This document shows positions 11,650 through 23,106 of a stretch of 64,000 bases of DNA, piece after piece. Origin of the DNA: Triatoma infestans (Eukaryota; Arthropoda; Insecta; Hemiptera; Reduviidae); NCBI GenBank assembly GCA_011037195.1, contig JAAEAF010014415.1, positions 1 to 64,000 on the forward strand, given 5' to 3'. The notes beneath the pieces were generated by a model. That model saw nothing but the letters and a program-made list of their open reading frames with translations. It had not been told where the DNA came from and ran no database searches. Each line of letters opens with the position of its first letter. The stretch's first letter is position 1. A program made the translations under genes and the position numbers.

Positions 11650-12555
11650 AACACAATATTTCAAAAAAGTAAAATCAGATATGAAAAATTCACACAAATC
11701 TCTTTTTTCTTATCGCAATTAATATAATTATAAACTGGACGAATTGTCTTTAAACTTTGGGAAAAATTCTCAAAACAATAACATAAAAACAGAAAGGTAA
11801 TATATGTAATTCTAATTAACATTATTTAGATGATAATTTTGGTCCTCATGCGTTGGTCTAGTGGCTAGCGCACTCGTCTTTCGTGCGATAATTCAGGGTT
11901 CGATTTCCCGTGAAGGCAAAGTCGATATTGACCCAGCATCGTGATAAAAAGTGGGAAGCTACAGTTAGTAGCGCCCTAGGTAGCGAAGGCCGGAACTAAA
12001 CGATGTGGGAATGTGGCATGCTTACCACACGCCCCCCTATTCAAATCGCCTTTCTGGCAAGCCTTGGCCCTTTATGAGCTGTTGCGCCTTAGTTTTTTTT
12101 TTTAGGGTAGATGATAATTTTGTACGACAAAATAAAATGCGCATTAGATGAAAACATACATCACACCTCATCCCTTTTGAATGAATTTTCCTGGAGAAAT
12201 GTTTCAAATAAAATTTCTAGCTCTTAATATGTATAGTTGATGTACAAACTTTAAAGAAAATCGTTGGAGCCATTTTCGATAAAATCACAAAAAAAAACTG
12301 AGAAAAATTCATTTGGAGTAACGTGGTACTTCCGGTTGAGGATCCAATGGTGATACTCAGAAGGTATGTCAAGTTTGAACTTTCTGGGATGCTTTGTTTT
12401 TGAGATATGCTGTTCCACAACACACACTTGCATAGAGAGAGAGAGAGCCCACTTTCTAAAAACGTTTTTTCTGACTCAGGGGACTTCAAAGTGTGTATTT
12501 CCTGTGAAAAATTTATTTCGAAAATTTGACATCTCAGAATACTTCTACTTACCTA
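11650..12555 (+). repeat. Family H copy interrupted by SINE-1
   Basis: Parts on both sides of the SINE match the family. The left part reaches AATTAACATTATTTAGATG. The right part resumes at GATGATAATTTTG and continues through TACTTCCGGTTGAGG, a CA/GA tract near 12420-12446, GACTCAGGGGACTTCAAA and a degraded 3' hairpin near 12540-12570. Confidence 0.7.
11841..12107 (+). repeat. tRNA-derived SINE-1, complete copy with 14-bp target duplication
   Basis: Box A region TTGGTCTAGTGGCTAGCGCA and box B GGGTTCGATTTCCC stand about 30 bases apart in a tRNA-like head, followed by a body with GACCCAGCATCGTGAT and a T-rich 3' end. TAGATGATAATTTT flanks it exactly at 11827-11840 and 12108-12121. This is the signature of LINE-mediated insertion, and the host sequence is a family H copy. 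Confidence 0.9.
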
Positions 12556-12559
12556 CCAT

Positions 12560-14005
12560 GAGCAAGAGAAAACAGAAAACATGAAACCTCCTTTATTTAA
12601 ACAAAATATTAAAAAATCAGATTAAAAAAAAAATCTAATGGACTGTAAAATTACTATTTATTTTTAATAAACAAGATTACTATAATTTTCATGTGAATTT
12701 AAATAATCTAATAATTATTATACTTGAATATGATTATTATTTTTTTTCCTTTAATGAATAATAAAATAGATTCGAGATCAATAACCTCTATTTTATATTT
12801 TAATACAAAGCAATTTTCATAAAACGTGGGAGAGCTTTTGTGTATAACCTTAAATAGTTTTACAAGTTCTTATATAATCCAGAACTAATTACTACCACTA
12901 CATAAAGCTGATATAAAGTTTTGAAAACTAATTTATATATAGAGTGGGTAATTTAGGAGCCATTAAACAAGAAATTTTTAAAAAATAAGGAATTTTGTTT
13001 TAATCAAAGACGCGGTTCAACAGCCACTGCCTACCTTATTATTAACAACTAAAATATCTTCTTTTTTTTTTAAATAAACAATATATTTAAACAATTTAAT
13101 TATAAGTTTGTATAAAGAAGATGAAGATAAAAGAGATGGTGTAGGACAAGGAAAGAAGAAATGACGGTAAACTTAATAACTGAGAAAGAAGTATAACAGA
13201 GAAAGGTTGATGGTAATGGTATCTAATTAATTTACATGAACTCACTTGATATTATTTAACTACACTGGTTGGTTAATAGTTGAAATTTCTTTTTCAATAC
13301 CCGATCAGAGAGAATTAGTTTGGGCGGTACTCTCTAAACTTACCAGAGAGAGAAGTATCTTGGAGAAAGCTATTATTACTGACCCACAGTAGCTTCTATT
13401 AACACGGCTAAACTGTTTCGTTTATATTTAGTAATTATTATAATAAGTTCTACAGTAAGACATTCTTTTATGTTATTTTTGTTGCTTAAATTTATTAATA
13501 TTTTTTGATCAATTTATATAATTTAATCGCCTGCTATTATTATTAAAATTGTGCGGTCAAATGTTATTAATAAGAGTGTTTGTATTATATTATGTACGAA
13601 AAATTAATTAATATAAGATGAGTCACTTTCAGGATATATAATAAAAAAAATTAGAAATTTTAACGCTGGAATCTCAAACTCAAACCTACTCTAAAGGACC
13701 AAGTAAATTAGATGTACATCAGAAGCGGATGTATTCAATATTATTCTATGCACCAATACAAAACTAAAAAATAGAAAGGCTTTAACAAATGCCCTTTGGT
13801 TGCTTAAGACTTCCATAAACAATTATACGCATTTAAATTTTAAATTTTTTATTTGAATTTATTTTTTAAATTACATTCTTTAAAAAATTCTTAAAATTCC
13901 TAATCTGACTGACAAAAATAACGTTTTTTAAAAGATAGAATATTTTCTATTTTAATCCCTGTAAGATGTTAGAAACACTGATTTTTTTAGTAAAGAAATC
14001 ATCAG
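12560..14005. other. AT-rich stretch with no recognised gene
   Basis: Mostly A/T-rich sequence with short direct repeats of AGAGAGA type near 13310-13360. No coding relic, tRNA-like head or family member was recognised. Confidence 0.45.
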
Positions 14006-14009
14006 GGTC

Positions 14010-14318
14010 ATGGGCTGAATATAAAGCTTCGCCAGCTGCGAAACCCTGCCTTACCAAAACAGTCCATGAAGGGTCAAAGCTTGCCAAACGCTGACTTTAA
14101 CTGAGTGAAAGTATGTATGTGGTAAGCACGCTGCGGTTCCCACCGTACGTTTAGTTCCGGCTTTCGCTACCAAGGTTCGCTATTGACTGTTATTCCCCCA
14201 GTTTTGCTCATGATGCTGGATCAACACCGTCTTTGCCCGCACGAGAAGTGAGTGAACCGTAAATTTTTCATACCAAAACGAGTGCGCTTCCCATTATACT
14301 AAAACGTGAGGGCTTATT
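14010..14318 (-). repeat. tRNA-derived SINE-1, diverged copy
   Basis: On the minus strand it begins CCCTCACGTTTTAGTATAAT with GCGCACTCG, follows with the ATCCAGCATCATGA block, CCGGAACTAAACGTACGG, CGTGCTTACCACATAC and GGCAAGC near the 3' end, matching the 11.8-kb copy in order. Box B is degraded (GGTTCACTC). Confidence 0.75.
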
Positions 14319-15139
14319 ATTGAAACATTAGCTACAACTAAGTTTAAATAGAGCCTACAGTAATACGCTTTAAATAAGAACAAAATTAAATGATTCTTCC
14401 ATATTTAGGCTAGGCCTCTACTTGCAATTTCAGCCGCAAAAATAAAACTCACTGTTTCAAATACAAGTGCACAAACTTGCGACTAAACAATCGCAGCGAT
14501 TAAAAAATTGCAACCAGTCCTATTTTCGCTGCGACATAACTATCGCTCTAACCAAATGAAACAGACAGGCGGGCATGGAGATACGCTTGCGATAGTTCAG
14601 ATGCAGTTCTGAAATAGTATTGTACTGATCTCTGTTTAAAACACGCAAATACTAGTTTCAAATCTCTTGACAACAAATCTACCTGAGCTGATGATGGACG
14701 AATATTAAACAGTAATTGATTCTGAAATTGGAAAGGGCCAGCTCTTTATAATAAATAACTAAAGGACTATAGTGGCGGTAATTTAAAAGAAAAACTGTGG
14801 GCAGAAGTTTATATATAAGTGGTTCAAAACTGGAATTCAACGATTTATCTATCTAACACCACAGTGTGAGTACCTTGTAGATTTTCTAAGGCAGCGAGTT
14901 TTTGTTCACCGCAACTAAGAAATCACAAGTGGAGGCCCAGCCTTAGAAAGGAAGTTTTGATGTTACCTTAGGCAATAAAAAACCAGAATCCAATGAGTCT
15001 CTTTCATTTAAATAAAAACATTTACGACTTACTCTTCCGGATCTTCTGAACTTCCGCTGCCAGTTTTTCAAGAATCAAGGAATTTTTACTAAACATTTAA
15101 TTGGCACTGCTTATAAATATAGTTTTATTGAATATATGG

Positions 15140-15265
15140 ACAGGGTCCTAATATCTGGGATTTTATCCGTCGTAGCTGGCTGGCTTCTTTGTGTTGTTTC
15201 AGATTCTCAAACATCGTTAGGGATAGTTCGTGTAGAGTGTTGACTTTCAAGTAACTGTCGTGCGT
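15140..15265 (-). repeat. Degenerate family A unit
   Basis: On the minus strand it ends with CTACGACGGATAAAATCCC, the family A 3' box, and upstream has CACGAACTATC and CTAACGATG..GAATCTGAAAC in place of the hammerhead-like core. Core bases are mutated, so this is a dead relic. Confidence 0.45.
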
Positions 15266-15385
15266 CACACTGTGATTGACTGTATTTATAGCAAGAACAA
15301 AAAGAAGGTTTTTATATATATATTATATATATTTAACTATAGTTTTTTTAAATAAATCATAAGATCTATTCGAATATAATTACAA

Positions 15386-16004
15386 TTTAAAATAGCGCCT
15401 ATGTGAGCAAAACTTACGAGTTAAGACAGGAAATACTCATTGATTTCCTAAAAAAATCCCTAAAAATCAATTATTGCTCGGAAAAAAAAATTTAGAAAAA
15501 CTTGACATTCCACACTTCCGTTTTAACGGATTTTGACAAAACCTTCCTGTTTGATGTGATGGTGGTGGTAAATGAACGTATTATAAAGTTTGAGTTACTA
15601 ACTAGCGATTTTTCATTTAATAATTTTGTCTTCTCTCTTTCATTGCCTCATCCTCACTCAATCTCTCTCTCACACACAGATACACACACACAGATACACA
15701 CACACACACACACATTAAAATTTAAAATATCGCCAATGAGAGCAAAACTTACGAGTTAAGACAGGAAATACTCATTGATTTCCTTAAAAAAATCCCTAGA
15801 AATTAATTATTGCTCGAAAAAAAAAAATTAGGAAAACTTGATATTCCGCACATCCGTTTTAACGGATTTCGACAAAACCTTCTTGTTTGATATGATTGAT
15901 GATGGTGGTAAATGAACGTATTATCAAGTTTGAGTTACTAGCTAGCGATTTTTCATTTAATAATTTTGTCTTCTCTCTTTCTTTGTCTCATCCTCACTCA
16001 ATCA

Positions 16005-16040
<36 letters not shown>

Positions 16041-16063
16041 GACACACACTGAGAGAAAAGAGA
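15386..16063 (+). repeat. Tandem duplication of about 340 bp ending in CT/CA microsatellites
   Basis: Unit 1 (15386-15722) and unit 2 (15723-16063) share GCAAAACTTACGAGTTAAG, CAGGAAATACTCATTGATTT, TCCGTTTTAACGGATTT and AAATGAACGTATTAT. Both end with CTCATCCTCACTCAATC and CT/CA repeats. The two units encode similar short frames (NERIIKFELL..FSFNNFVFSL), which simply reflect the duplication. Confidence 0.85.
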
Positions 16064-16094
16064 AACGATTCGCTGAAAACTAGATTTTATATTT

Positions 16095-16205
16095 AGAGGG
16101 CATATTTTTCTCTTACATAGTAAGAGAAAGTACATAAATTATCTCTAAAATAACATAGACACCGTATTATTTCCTCTTACGTAGTAAGAGAAAGTGCAAA
16201 ACTTA
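16095..16205 (+). repeat. Duplicated terminal hairpins of family H
   Basis: Two hairpins, TCTTACATAGTAAGAGAAAG (16111-16130) and CTCTTACGTAGTAAGAG (about 16173-16189), follow one another about 65 bp apart with similar downstream sequence. They match the 3' end of family H without its body, apart from the duplicated block just upstream. Confidence 0.5.
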
Positions 16206-17084
16206 TATCTCTAAAGGGAATTAACATAGAAGTGAGATTTAGAACTTATCTATTCTCAATAAAACAGGTTCAACTAACATTTCAAAGATTTATATATAAA
16301 TTGCAAAGTTTTAAAAGCGTGATTAACCAGTATTAATGTACATAGGTGCTATTCTTGGCTACCTACACATATACAAATACTATGGAAGGTGATTCTGTTA
16401 ATGAGGCTAACCTTTTAAATAGTATAAAGATAAGTTTATTATCTTTGAAGTAGAAAAGTCAGAGCACACACAGTTATATATATATATCAGTATATATTTA
16501 ATTGTATAAAAAGTGGTCAACAGTTTTGTGGCGGTTGACTTGTTCACTTTTTTTTTTTTTTTCTTTTTTTCTTTTTACATTTTACGTTTGATTTCATTAA
16601 TTGCAATAAACTAGAAAATGTTACATGTCCCTTCTTTCACTCTATCTTTGTCCCTAATTATATATTCAAATGGGATTCAATGAATTTGCATATTTATACT
16701 CTCTTACAAGTTTTCAGTACTTCTTATTGTCATCTTCAACAGTTTGCACTTATTATCTAAACTAAACTTTCTTATTCCCACAATGGTTATAATTATTTTA
16801 TTTTTTTAATTTTATTCTAATTAAATCTCCTCCTTCCTTTAAAAAAAACTTGATAATGTTAACTTTAATGTATAATTTTTAAATAGCAAATACGATAACA
16901 TTTTATGTAATATTTAAAAAGAAAATTGTTCTTTTGTTGTACATATTCCACACAAAAACACCTACACACACACACACTAATTTGATCACTACTAATAAGC
17001 TCATTACCAACATAAATGTAAATGAAGTGAACAATAAAGGATATTCTACAAAAATACGTTGAAGTTTTTTTATGAACGATTTTA

Positions 17085-17295
17085 TACGATTAATTAGAAT
17101 TATATATGTTGTCAAAATTCCGAGTATGAATAAAAATCAGTATGACCGGAAGTGCTTTTAAAAAAAAAAAAAACACTGACGGGTTTTATTAAAATTGTTT
17201 GTAATAACTATACATACACAGAGACACTCACTTTTATTTGGAACTTTTTCTGAGAAAATGCATTTAAGGGCGGTGGGAAGTGGAAGTTATGCTGT
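17085..17295 (-). repeat. Family H fragment
   Basis: It contains TTAATTAGAATTATATATG, AAAATTCCGAGTATGAATAA and GACCGGAAGTGC, then ACACTCACTTTTATTTGGAA and AAATGCATTTAAGGGCGG, the order of one internal module on the minus strand. Confidence 0.6.
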
Positions 17296-17699
17296 TGTCT
17301 AAAAAAAAGTCGTTTTATAGGATAGTATAGTTTGTATTCTTCCAAATCATGTAAACTGAATACAAATAAACATCTAGTTTGAAGAGAATTTAGTCAATTT
17401 TGAACTATTGTAACTTGCAGTGTCATATGAAAGTCATGACAGGTGTTCTACACTTGATTTTTTTTGTAATACAGAGATAGCTAATTAAAATTTAATAAAC
17501 ATCATTCACAGTTCGTGACATATTATTTATAAAAAAAAACAAGGTCATTTCCAAAATTAAAATTAAAAAAAAAGAAAAAGAAATTAAAAACTTACAATTG
17601 ATCGACTTTAAATTAATTTATTGATATTCGTATTTAAAAAATTTATTAATATAAAAATTCGTCACATTAAAATCGGATCGCCTCATTCACTGGTTTTTC

Positions 17700-17765
17700 C
17701 AGGTTGGAAGAATATCCGTAACCAATCGGAACTACTAAAATAAAAGAAGTCGGATAAAATCCCAG
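17700..17765 (+). repeat. Family A 3' remnant
   Basis: AATATCCGTAACCAATCGG is followed by GTCGGATAAAATCCCAGAT, resembling the 3' half of family A after loss of the core. Too short for more than a relic call. Confidence 0.35.
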
Positions 17766-17839
17766 ATATAACCAATGTATTGGGATCAAATCATTCATAT
17801 ACAAAGATTCATACGATCAAAAAAGCGGAGAAGCAGACA

Positions 17840-18150
17840 TATAATGAATCAAAAATCAGTTACTCCTCACCTAGGCCAGACTAGGAGGGAGGATTTGATT
17901 CATATAAATAGAGCGACAGCAATAACAGTTCAGAGAGTTCTACGACAGTTTACAACAGTCAACCACAACCAGCAACCTATCTTCTACCTTCTCAGCCAGT
18001 CTGTCTCTTTATATTTCTCGCGCTACCTAACTTCTAATTTACTATAAAGTCCTTGCAGTTTATGTCTTCTATTCATTATACAGTGTTCAGCAAATCATCT
18101 AGTTTATTTCTCTAAAATCCATTGTCTCTAATTCTTCTCCTTCTCACAAT
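17840..18150 (+). repeat. TATA-bearing dispersed repeat, LTR-like, copy 1
   Basis: CCTAGGCCAGACTAGG is followed by a TATA-like ATATAAATAGAG, a downstream stretch with CAGTTTACAACAGTCAACC, then TAAAGTCCTTGCAGTTTATG and ATTATACAGTGTTCAGCA. Copies at 28.3 kb and 31.9 kb keep this order. TATA plus downstream leader-like sequence without coding suggests a solo LTR or other promoter-bearing retroelement terminus. TG/CA ends were not established. Confidence 0.4.
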
Positions 18151-18609
18151 ACCAGCAATGTGGACACAACAATGCATTCATTGAATAAATAATCTCTTAT
18201 CAATTTGCCAAAAATTTAAATTTTCTGTGTATTGTTCCTTGATCTAAAATTTCAAGTTTTTTTTTTTTTTAATTCTTTCATGCTGTCTAAATTATATAGT
18301 ATTTTCTGCAAATTTTTTGATAGTATTATTGCTATTACCCGCAATAAATAAAAAGCAATAAATTGATTAAAGAAAGCAAAAAAAGCAATTCAGGGTAAAT
18401 AAAAAACTTTACAAAAAAGAAGGTCAAGAATTTTATCATTATCTTTTCCCTTCCATATGAGAATAGCATACAGGAAACACTCTTTCCTAAGCCTATGTCG
18501 ATATCAACTGCAGGCAATTTCTTGCAGCCCAATACACAAACTCGATGTGCGAGAACGCCACATTTAAAATTTTTAGAACCAAAACTGGAGAGAATTAAAT
18601 TAGGTCATT

Positions 18610-18636
18610 TTATATATATATATATATATATATATT
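18610..18636. repeat. (TA)n microsatellite
   Basis: Uninterrupted TA dinucleotide run. Confidence 0.9.
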
Positions 18637-18833
18637 TAGCAGAGACAGTCTAAATAATTTTTAGGTCAGTATGAGAGGCTGATTGCTACATATATCTGAG
18701 ATTTGGTCCCTTTAGGCTTGGCTTGGTTGTCAGCTATTTTTTCATCGGATATTCAGAAGTATTCAGAATCATCACTAAAGAAATCAAGAAAGAAAATAAA
18801 GCTGGGTAAATAATAAAAAAAAAAAATTCTATT

Positions 18834-19034
18834 AGGGTATGGTAACCACGCCGCGATTCCCAATGCAATTTAGTTCTAGCCTTCGCTACCAAGGTGGGCT
18901 CTATTAACTGTAGTTCCCCAACTTTTCCTCACGATGCTGGGGGGTCCAACACCGTATTTACACTCACGGGAATCGGACCTTAAATTCTCATAGACAAAGC
19001 TGAGTGCGCTAGCCACTAGATCATCGCATGAGAG
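18834..19034 (-). repeat. tRNA-derived SINE-1, 3'-truncated copy
   Basis: On the minus strand it starts TCATGCGATGATCTAGTGGC with TAGCGCACTCAG, then an A/T-changed box B and the CCCAGCATCGTGAGG block, and stops after GCGTGGTTACCATACCC, missing the last part of the 11.8-kb copy. It lies about 40 bp from SINE-3 copy 2. Confidence 0.8.
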
Positions 19035-19070
19035 CAAATAATTTCTATATGACATTAAAAAAGTACTTTT

Positions 19071-19272
19071 GGGGCGGATGTTGGTGTATTGGTTATGAGC
19101 ATGGACTTGTAAGTGGGAGGACCCCCAGTTCGAGTCCCCGCGTATAACTAAATTTTATATTTGTTTAAAAAATGTTAATAGTAAAGTAGGTGCTTCCGCC
19201 CCCGTCCACGACACCTAATTTGGTAGTTGGACGTTAAGCCGGCCTGAAAAAATAGGCATTACTTTGCTTTAC
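19071..19272 (+). repeat. tRNA-derived SINE-3, complete copy with 15-bp target duplication
   Basis: Head with TTGGTGTATTGGTTATGAGC (box A region) and CCAGTTCGAGTCCCCG (box B). The body has CCCCGTCCACGACACC and the tail ends CCTGAAAAAATAGGCATTAC. TAAAAAAGTACTTTT flanks it exactly at 19056-19070 and 19273-19287. Confidence 0.9.
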
Positions 19273-19321
19273 TAAAAAAGTACTTTTAGATTCCAAAAAT
19301 ATAATAAATATTTTATAATTT

Positions 19322-20060
19322 TTTACTTCCTCTAACCCCTGGTAAGAGGAAGTATGCAATCAAATTTTCGATATATAATTTTCACCGAAATCTCTCTCTC
19401 TCTTTCATTCTGTGTGTGTGAGTTGTGGAGTTGTGGAGATAAAATCGGAAAATCACAAAATTTAAATTTGTTACTTCGTTAAAGTTCTACCAGGGGGCCC
19501 AACAATAAGGTATTGGTCAAAATCGGTCAACCGGAGTGACCCCTTTATTTAATGGATTTTTTAAGTTTGTTTATGATTTTCTTTAAACTTAGAATACCGA
19601 CATATTCTGTGAAAGAATTTAGTGTGTTGCCAATAAGCCCGAATCAGAAATAAATCGACTGACCGGAAATGCGACTTGGCGGAACGGGTTTTTCAATTTC
19701 CTGCGATTATCTCGATAAAGATACCAACGAATTTCTTTGAACTTGATATACAAACTATGTATATATATATATATATATTATAAATAAAAATTATTTGATT
19801 ATTTATTTATTTGCAAAAACTTAATGTACAAAGTATATATATAAATTATATTATTATATATACACAATCAGATTTTTAAAGACTTCTGGAGAAGTTGGGA
19901 GTTAATGCAGTCCTCGTCGGTTTTAGTTATGCTAAAAATAAATAATTACAGCTAATTAAAATTTAGTATAAATTTTCAATAATGCAAGAAATATATTTTA
20001 ATAACTGTATAAATTTCAGTAAGGGAAAGTCGTGTGAGTGTTTCACAAGAGATTTTCAAA
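19322..20060 (-). repeat. Family H copy with AT-repeat replacement in the middle
   Basis: Its 3' end lies at 19322-19352 (TTACTTCCTCTAACCCC..GGTAAGAGGAAGTA), the CT/TG microsatellite at 19389-19423, ACCGGAGTGACC and GACCGGAAATGCGAC modules follow, and the 5' end GGAAAGTCGTGTGAGTGTTT lies near 20025-20046. Part of the interior is replaced by (TA)n at 19758-19779. Confidence 0.65.
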
Positions 20061-20919
20061 ATATAATATTTAATCAAAGTAAAACTGGTACGAGAGAAAA
20101 TCATAATTTAAATAAAGATTATGGGGATTTTATAGGAATTTACATTGTTAGGTTTTTTAGATTTAATATTTTCTGTTAATCTATTATTTTATCACAAACC
20201 ATTAACAATTAATGGTTTTTGTAATCAATCTAATCAAAAGGATAAAACTTAAAAAAACAGTTGAATCTAACTTGAATTAAAACGAAACAATTCTCAACTA
20301 ATCAACTGTAACTTCAAAGAAAAGATTACAGAGTTGTTGGAAAAAGTTAAATAGCCATTTGTTATAAACTCTATTAAACTGTTGTGTTAATTGCAAACAA
20401 TAAAAAAAAAACTTTAAACTCTTGTACTGTGATTGTACATCACAAATAACACAATGTAAGTATTGTTAATAAGTTCTTCCTCTTTTTTAATTAGAAAGAA
20501 AAAAAAAAAAACCACTATTAAAGTAATAGAACGCATAATAGTTCAAAAGTGTTATTAGTTATAATTACGGAACATTAATTAGTGTTAATTACCAGTTTAG
20601 TTTTAATAATACACGGTATTGTGTGCAATATACATCATACTTTTGTTTACACGATCACCCACCCACCCATCTCCATTGTAAACAAGATCTACTTACCCAA
20701 TTTTTTTACACTATCTATAAATATAAAACTTTGGATGATTTCATTTTTGGGGGTCAGGAAGTTGTCCATTAATTTCAACGTATAACTAATTTTCATTCCT
20801 TTTTTTATTATATATGTACAAAAATGTTTGCTATCTTGAATTTTTTTACATTCAGCTCTGTGTATGTTATTACAACATATGTCACCATGATAATCTAATT
20901 TCATATTAGCTCTTTATAT

Positions 20920-21425
20920 TTTGAAATTAGCCGGAAATGATTTCATAAGCCACTTCCCTTATTTGAAAGCTTTCACCGGAAATACGTGTTTTGAGTTTAG
21001 TGAATGGTGTATACATTTAATTGAAAAATCGCAGGAAGCTCAAATTTTGATACTAATACCGTATTTGATGATATTACGAAGATTTCGGGCAGGATCCATC
21101 AACCGGAGGTGGGACTTACTTCACTGATTTTTTTGTTTCAGATTTTCGTGATTTTTTCGAAAACTGCACAAACGATTTTCTTTAAACTTTAGTTATTATA
21201 TACAAATATAAAAATACCTATCACTTTTATTTGAAACATTTTCCCAGGAAAGTTGATTTTATGGAGAGTAGTGGGGGAACAGTAGCGTTAACCTTTCCTC
21301 TAAAGTATACATTATGGTTCTAACATTGATAGAATTCCAAATTTTGAAGAAAAAAAAATCTGTTAACCGGAAGTTGAGACCAACGACCATAATGATTTCC
21401 TTTAAACATGGAATGTTACCGCTCA
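20920..21425 (-). repeat. Family H copy, internally complete but lacking both ends
   Basis: It contains CACCGGAAATACGTGTTTTG, CATCAACCGGAGGTGGG, GAAAACTGCACAAACGATTT, CTTTTATTTGAAACATTTTC and TAACCGGAAGTTGAGACC in family order on the minus strand. Confidence 0.65.
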
Positions 21426-21777
21426 GATTTTTAAAACTTAACTTTTTTTTTTAATTTAAGTGATGCGGAATTTGTGGCGTTAAATTTAAAATTATATAGA
21501 GGGTTAGTTCAATGTTATTGACGCTCTCTTTTGTACTACAGTATAATCTAGGGGGCTATTATATAGGTAACCCCACCACGTCAAAATGGGACAACTGAGT
21601 AAAAATTTGTCATTTTATATAGGTACTTTAAACTTGTTGGGAAATGCTTCCCAATGGAGGTTACTCCCTTTTTTTATATTTTATTAACTGTCAAGAAAAT
21701 GCTAACTTGAAGTTAGATCGGAGTTTTAGTTCTCTGGGTTAGGGCTGTTTGGGATAGTGAGGGAGGAAAGTTTTTGG

Positions 21778-22051
21778 TTAACGAGGTTTGGGGATGGATT
21801 GGATGGGGAAGTCATGGAATTTTTTGTAACGGGCTTTTATTAACTGATGGACAGAAGGGATTTTAAGGTCAGTGTGAAGGGGTAGATTGGAAATATAGAA
21901 GTGGCACTGGTGTTTCTTTTGAAAATTGTGGATTGAAAGGATTTGAATACGATAGAAGTTTGGGCAGCTTGGTTGAACCCAAAACCTCAAAACCCATATG
22001 TCCAAAAAGGGGATTTACAATACTATAGTAGATAAGTTTTTTTCTTTCTAA
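21778..22051 (-). pseudogene. Jockey-like LINE reverse transcriptase C-terminal relic, 3' part
   Basis: The minus strand gives, across frames, ERKKLIYYSIVNPLFGHMGF, then HTDLKIPSVHQLIKARYKKF. This corresponds to the region after the reverse transcriptase core in Jockey-clade LINEs, where YKTILKPIWTYG-type and LHTDLNIPTV-type blocks are usual. Several frameshifts are needed. The 5' continuation lies at 23107-23245, beyond a Harbinger insertion. Further weak similarity continues to about 21.6 kb. It is a decayed, non-functional copy; the clade call rests on motif order only. Confidence 0.65.
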
Positions 22052-23036
22052 GGTATGTCCACACTTGTGCGCTTTCCTCTTCCTCTTCCCTTTCAACTTG
22101 CGCTTCCTCTTTCCATTTCAACATGCGTTCAGTGTGCATTTTATCGATGGATTCAGAAGCGGCATAAACTATTTGTGCAGGTTACCTGTTTTTGAATAGT
22201 GCACAAAAAAGAAAAAAGAAGCAAGCCCTCATCTTATGAAACCATTTGCAACTGACCTTAATAAGGGCTCGCCGAAAAGAGTATTTAATTGCAGGCTATC
22301 GAGAGCAAAAAGAATCGTTGAAAACACTTTTGGATTGATGGTGTCACAGAAATTTTCGTAAGCCTATAGAAATTAAAGTTATTGGGACTGTGGTTGATAT
22401 AATGTTAACTTGTCTTCTGCTTCATAATTTTCTTCCGGGCACAGCCGGATGCAGCAAGACAGAATTGATCTCCTGGAATTTTGATCACGAGGATGAAAGC
22501 TCTGATGAAGTTATTTAAGGCCCATGGAGAGAGTGATAATGGTATGAGACAATAAGTACCACGGAACAAGCATCACTTCTCGGACTTTCGTTGGCATATA
22601 ATTTTGAATTTACATCCCTCAAAATTGTTTGAAGACGATAATCTTCTATAAAATCAAGTGTCTCTTGATTACAGATATAATCAGAAATCTGCTGTCGGAG
22701 ATATTATTAATTAATAATAATATCTGAATAATATTAATTACTAATATTATTATTATTAAAATAATAATTAAAACTAATTAAATAATATTTAAAATTAATC
22801 ATATAATATATAACCTATAAAAATATCACCCAACACGTAGCGAGATCAACAAGACGCATAGAATGTTGAACGAAATCCCAAGTAGTTGGATTCACGTGCG
22901 CTGTGGTTGCGTCATGGTAATAAAGGCCTATTCAAATTCCATGAGGTATGCAATAACTCATGCCTCTCGTTCATTACACCGTGCGCTATGACACATGCCT
23001 CTCTTGAAAGAAAAGTTGCATCTCTGTGGACATACC
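22052..23036. mobile_element. PIF/Harbinger DNA transposon with GGTATGTCCACA terminal repeats
   Basis: GGTATGTCCACA at 22052-22063 is mirrored by TGTGGACATACC ending at 23036. Outward-facing subterminal sequences also correspond (short CTTTC/GAAAG-rich pieces). A transposase relic lies inside. The neighbouring bases (CTA or TAA on the left, GTA on the right) do not give a clean 3-bp target duplication, perhaps through mutation. The element sits inside a Jockey-like LINE relic. Confidence 0.75.
22232..22520 (+). pseudogene. Harbinger transposase (HARBI1-like) C-terminal relic
   Basis: One frame gives FNCRLSRAKRIVENTFGLM, the conserved block of Harbinger transposases that holds the catalytic Glu (VEN). 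After a frameshift near 22355 the frame gives RKPIEIKVIGTVVDIMLTC followed by LLLHNFL, which matches the usual C-terminal LHNFL motif. The upstream catalytic Asp regions are absent, so the element could not move by itself. The transposase would have acted in the nucleus on the element's terminal repeats. Confidence 0.8.
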
Positions 23037-23106
23037 GTATGGGGAAGTTTAGAGCGTCGGCCAAACAGTCTCATGAGAAGTCCTTTTTAATCTTGTGTGC
23101 GGATTC

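Noticed and set aside
11841..11920. tRNA gene candidate
   Set aside because: The same reasoning applies: it is the head of SINE-1.
19071..19150. tRNA gene candidate
   Set aside because: Boxes A and B are present, but the segment continues into a SINE body with a target duplication; the cloverleaf is not complete.
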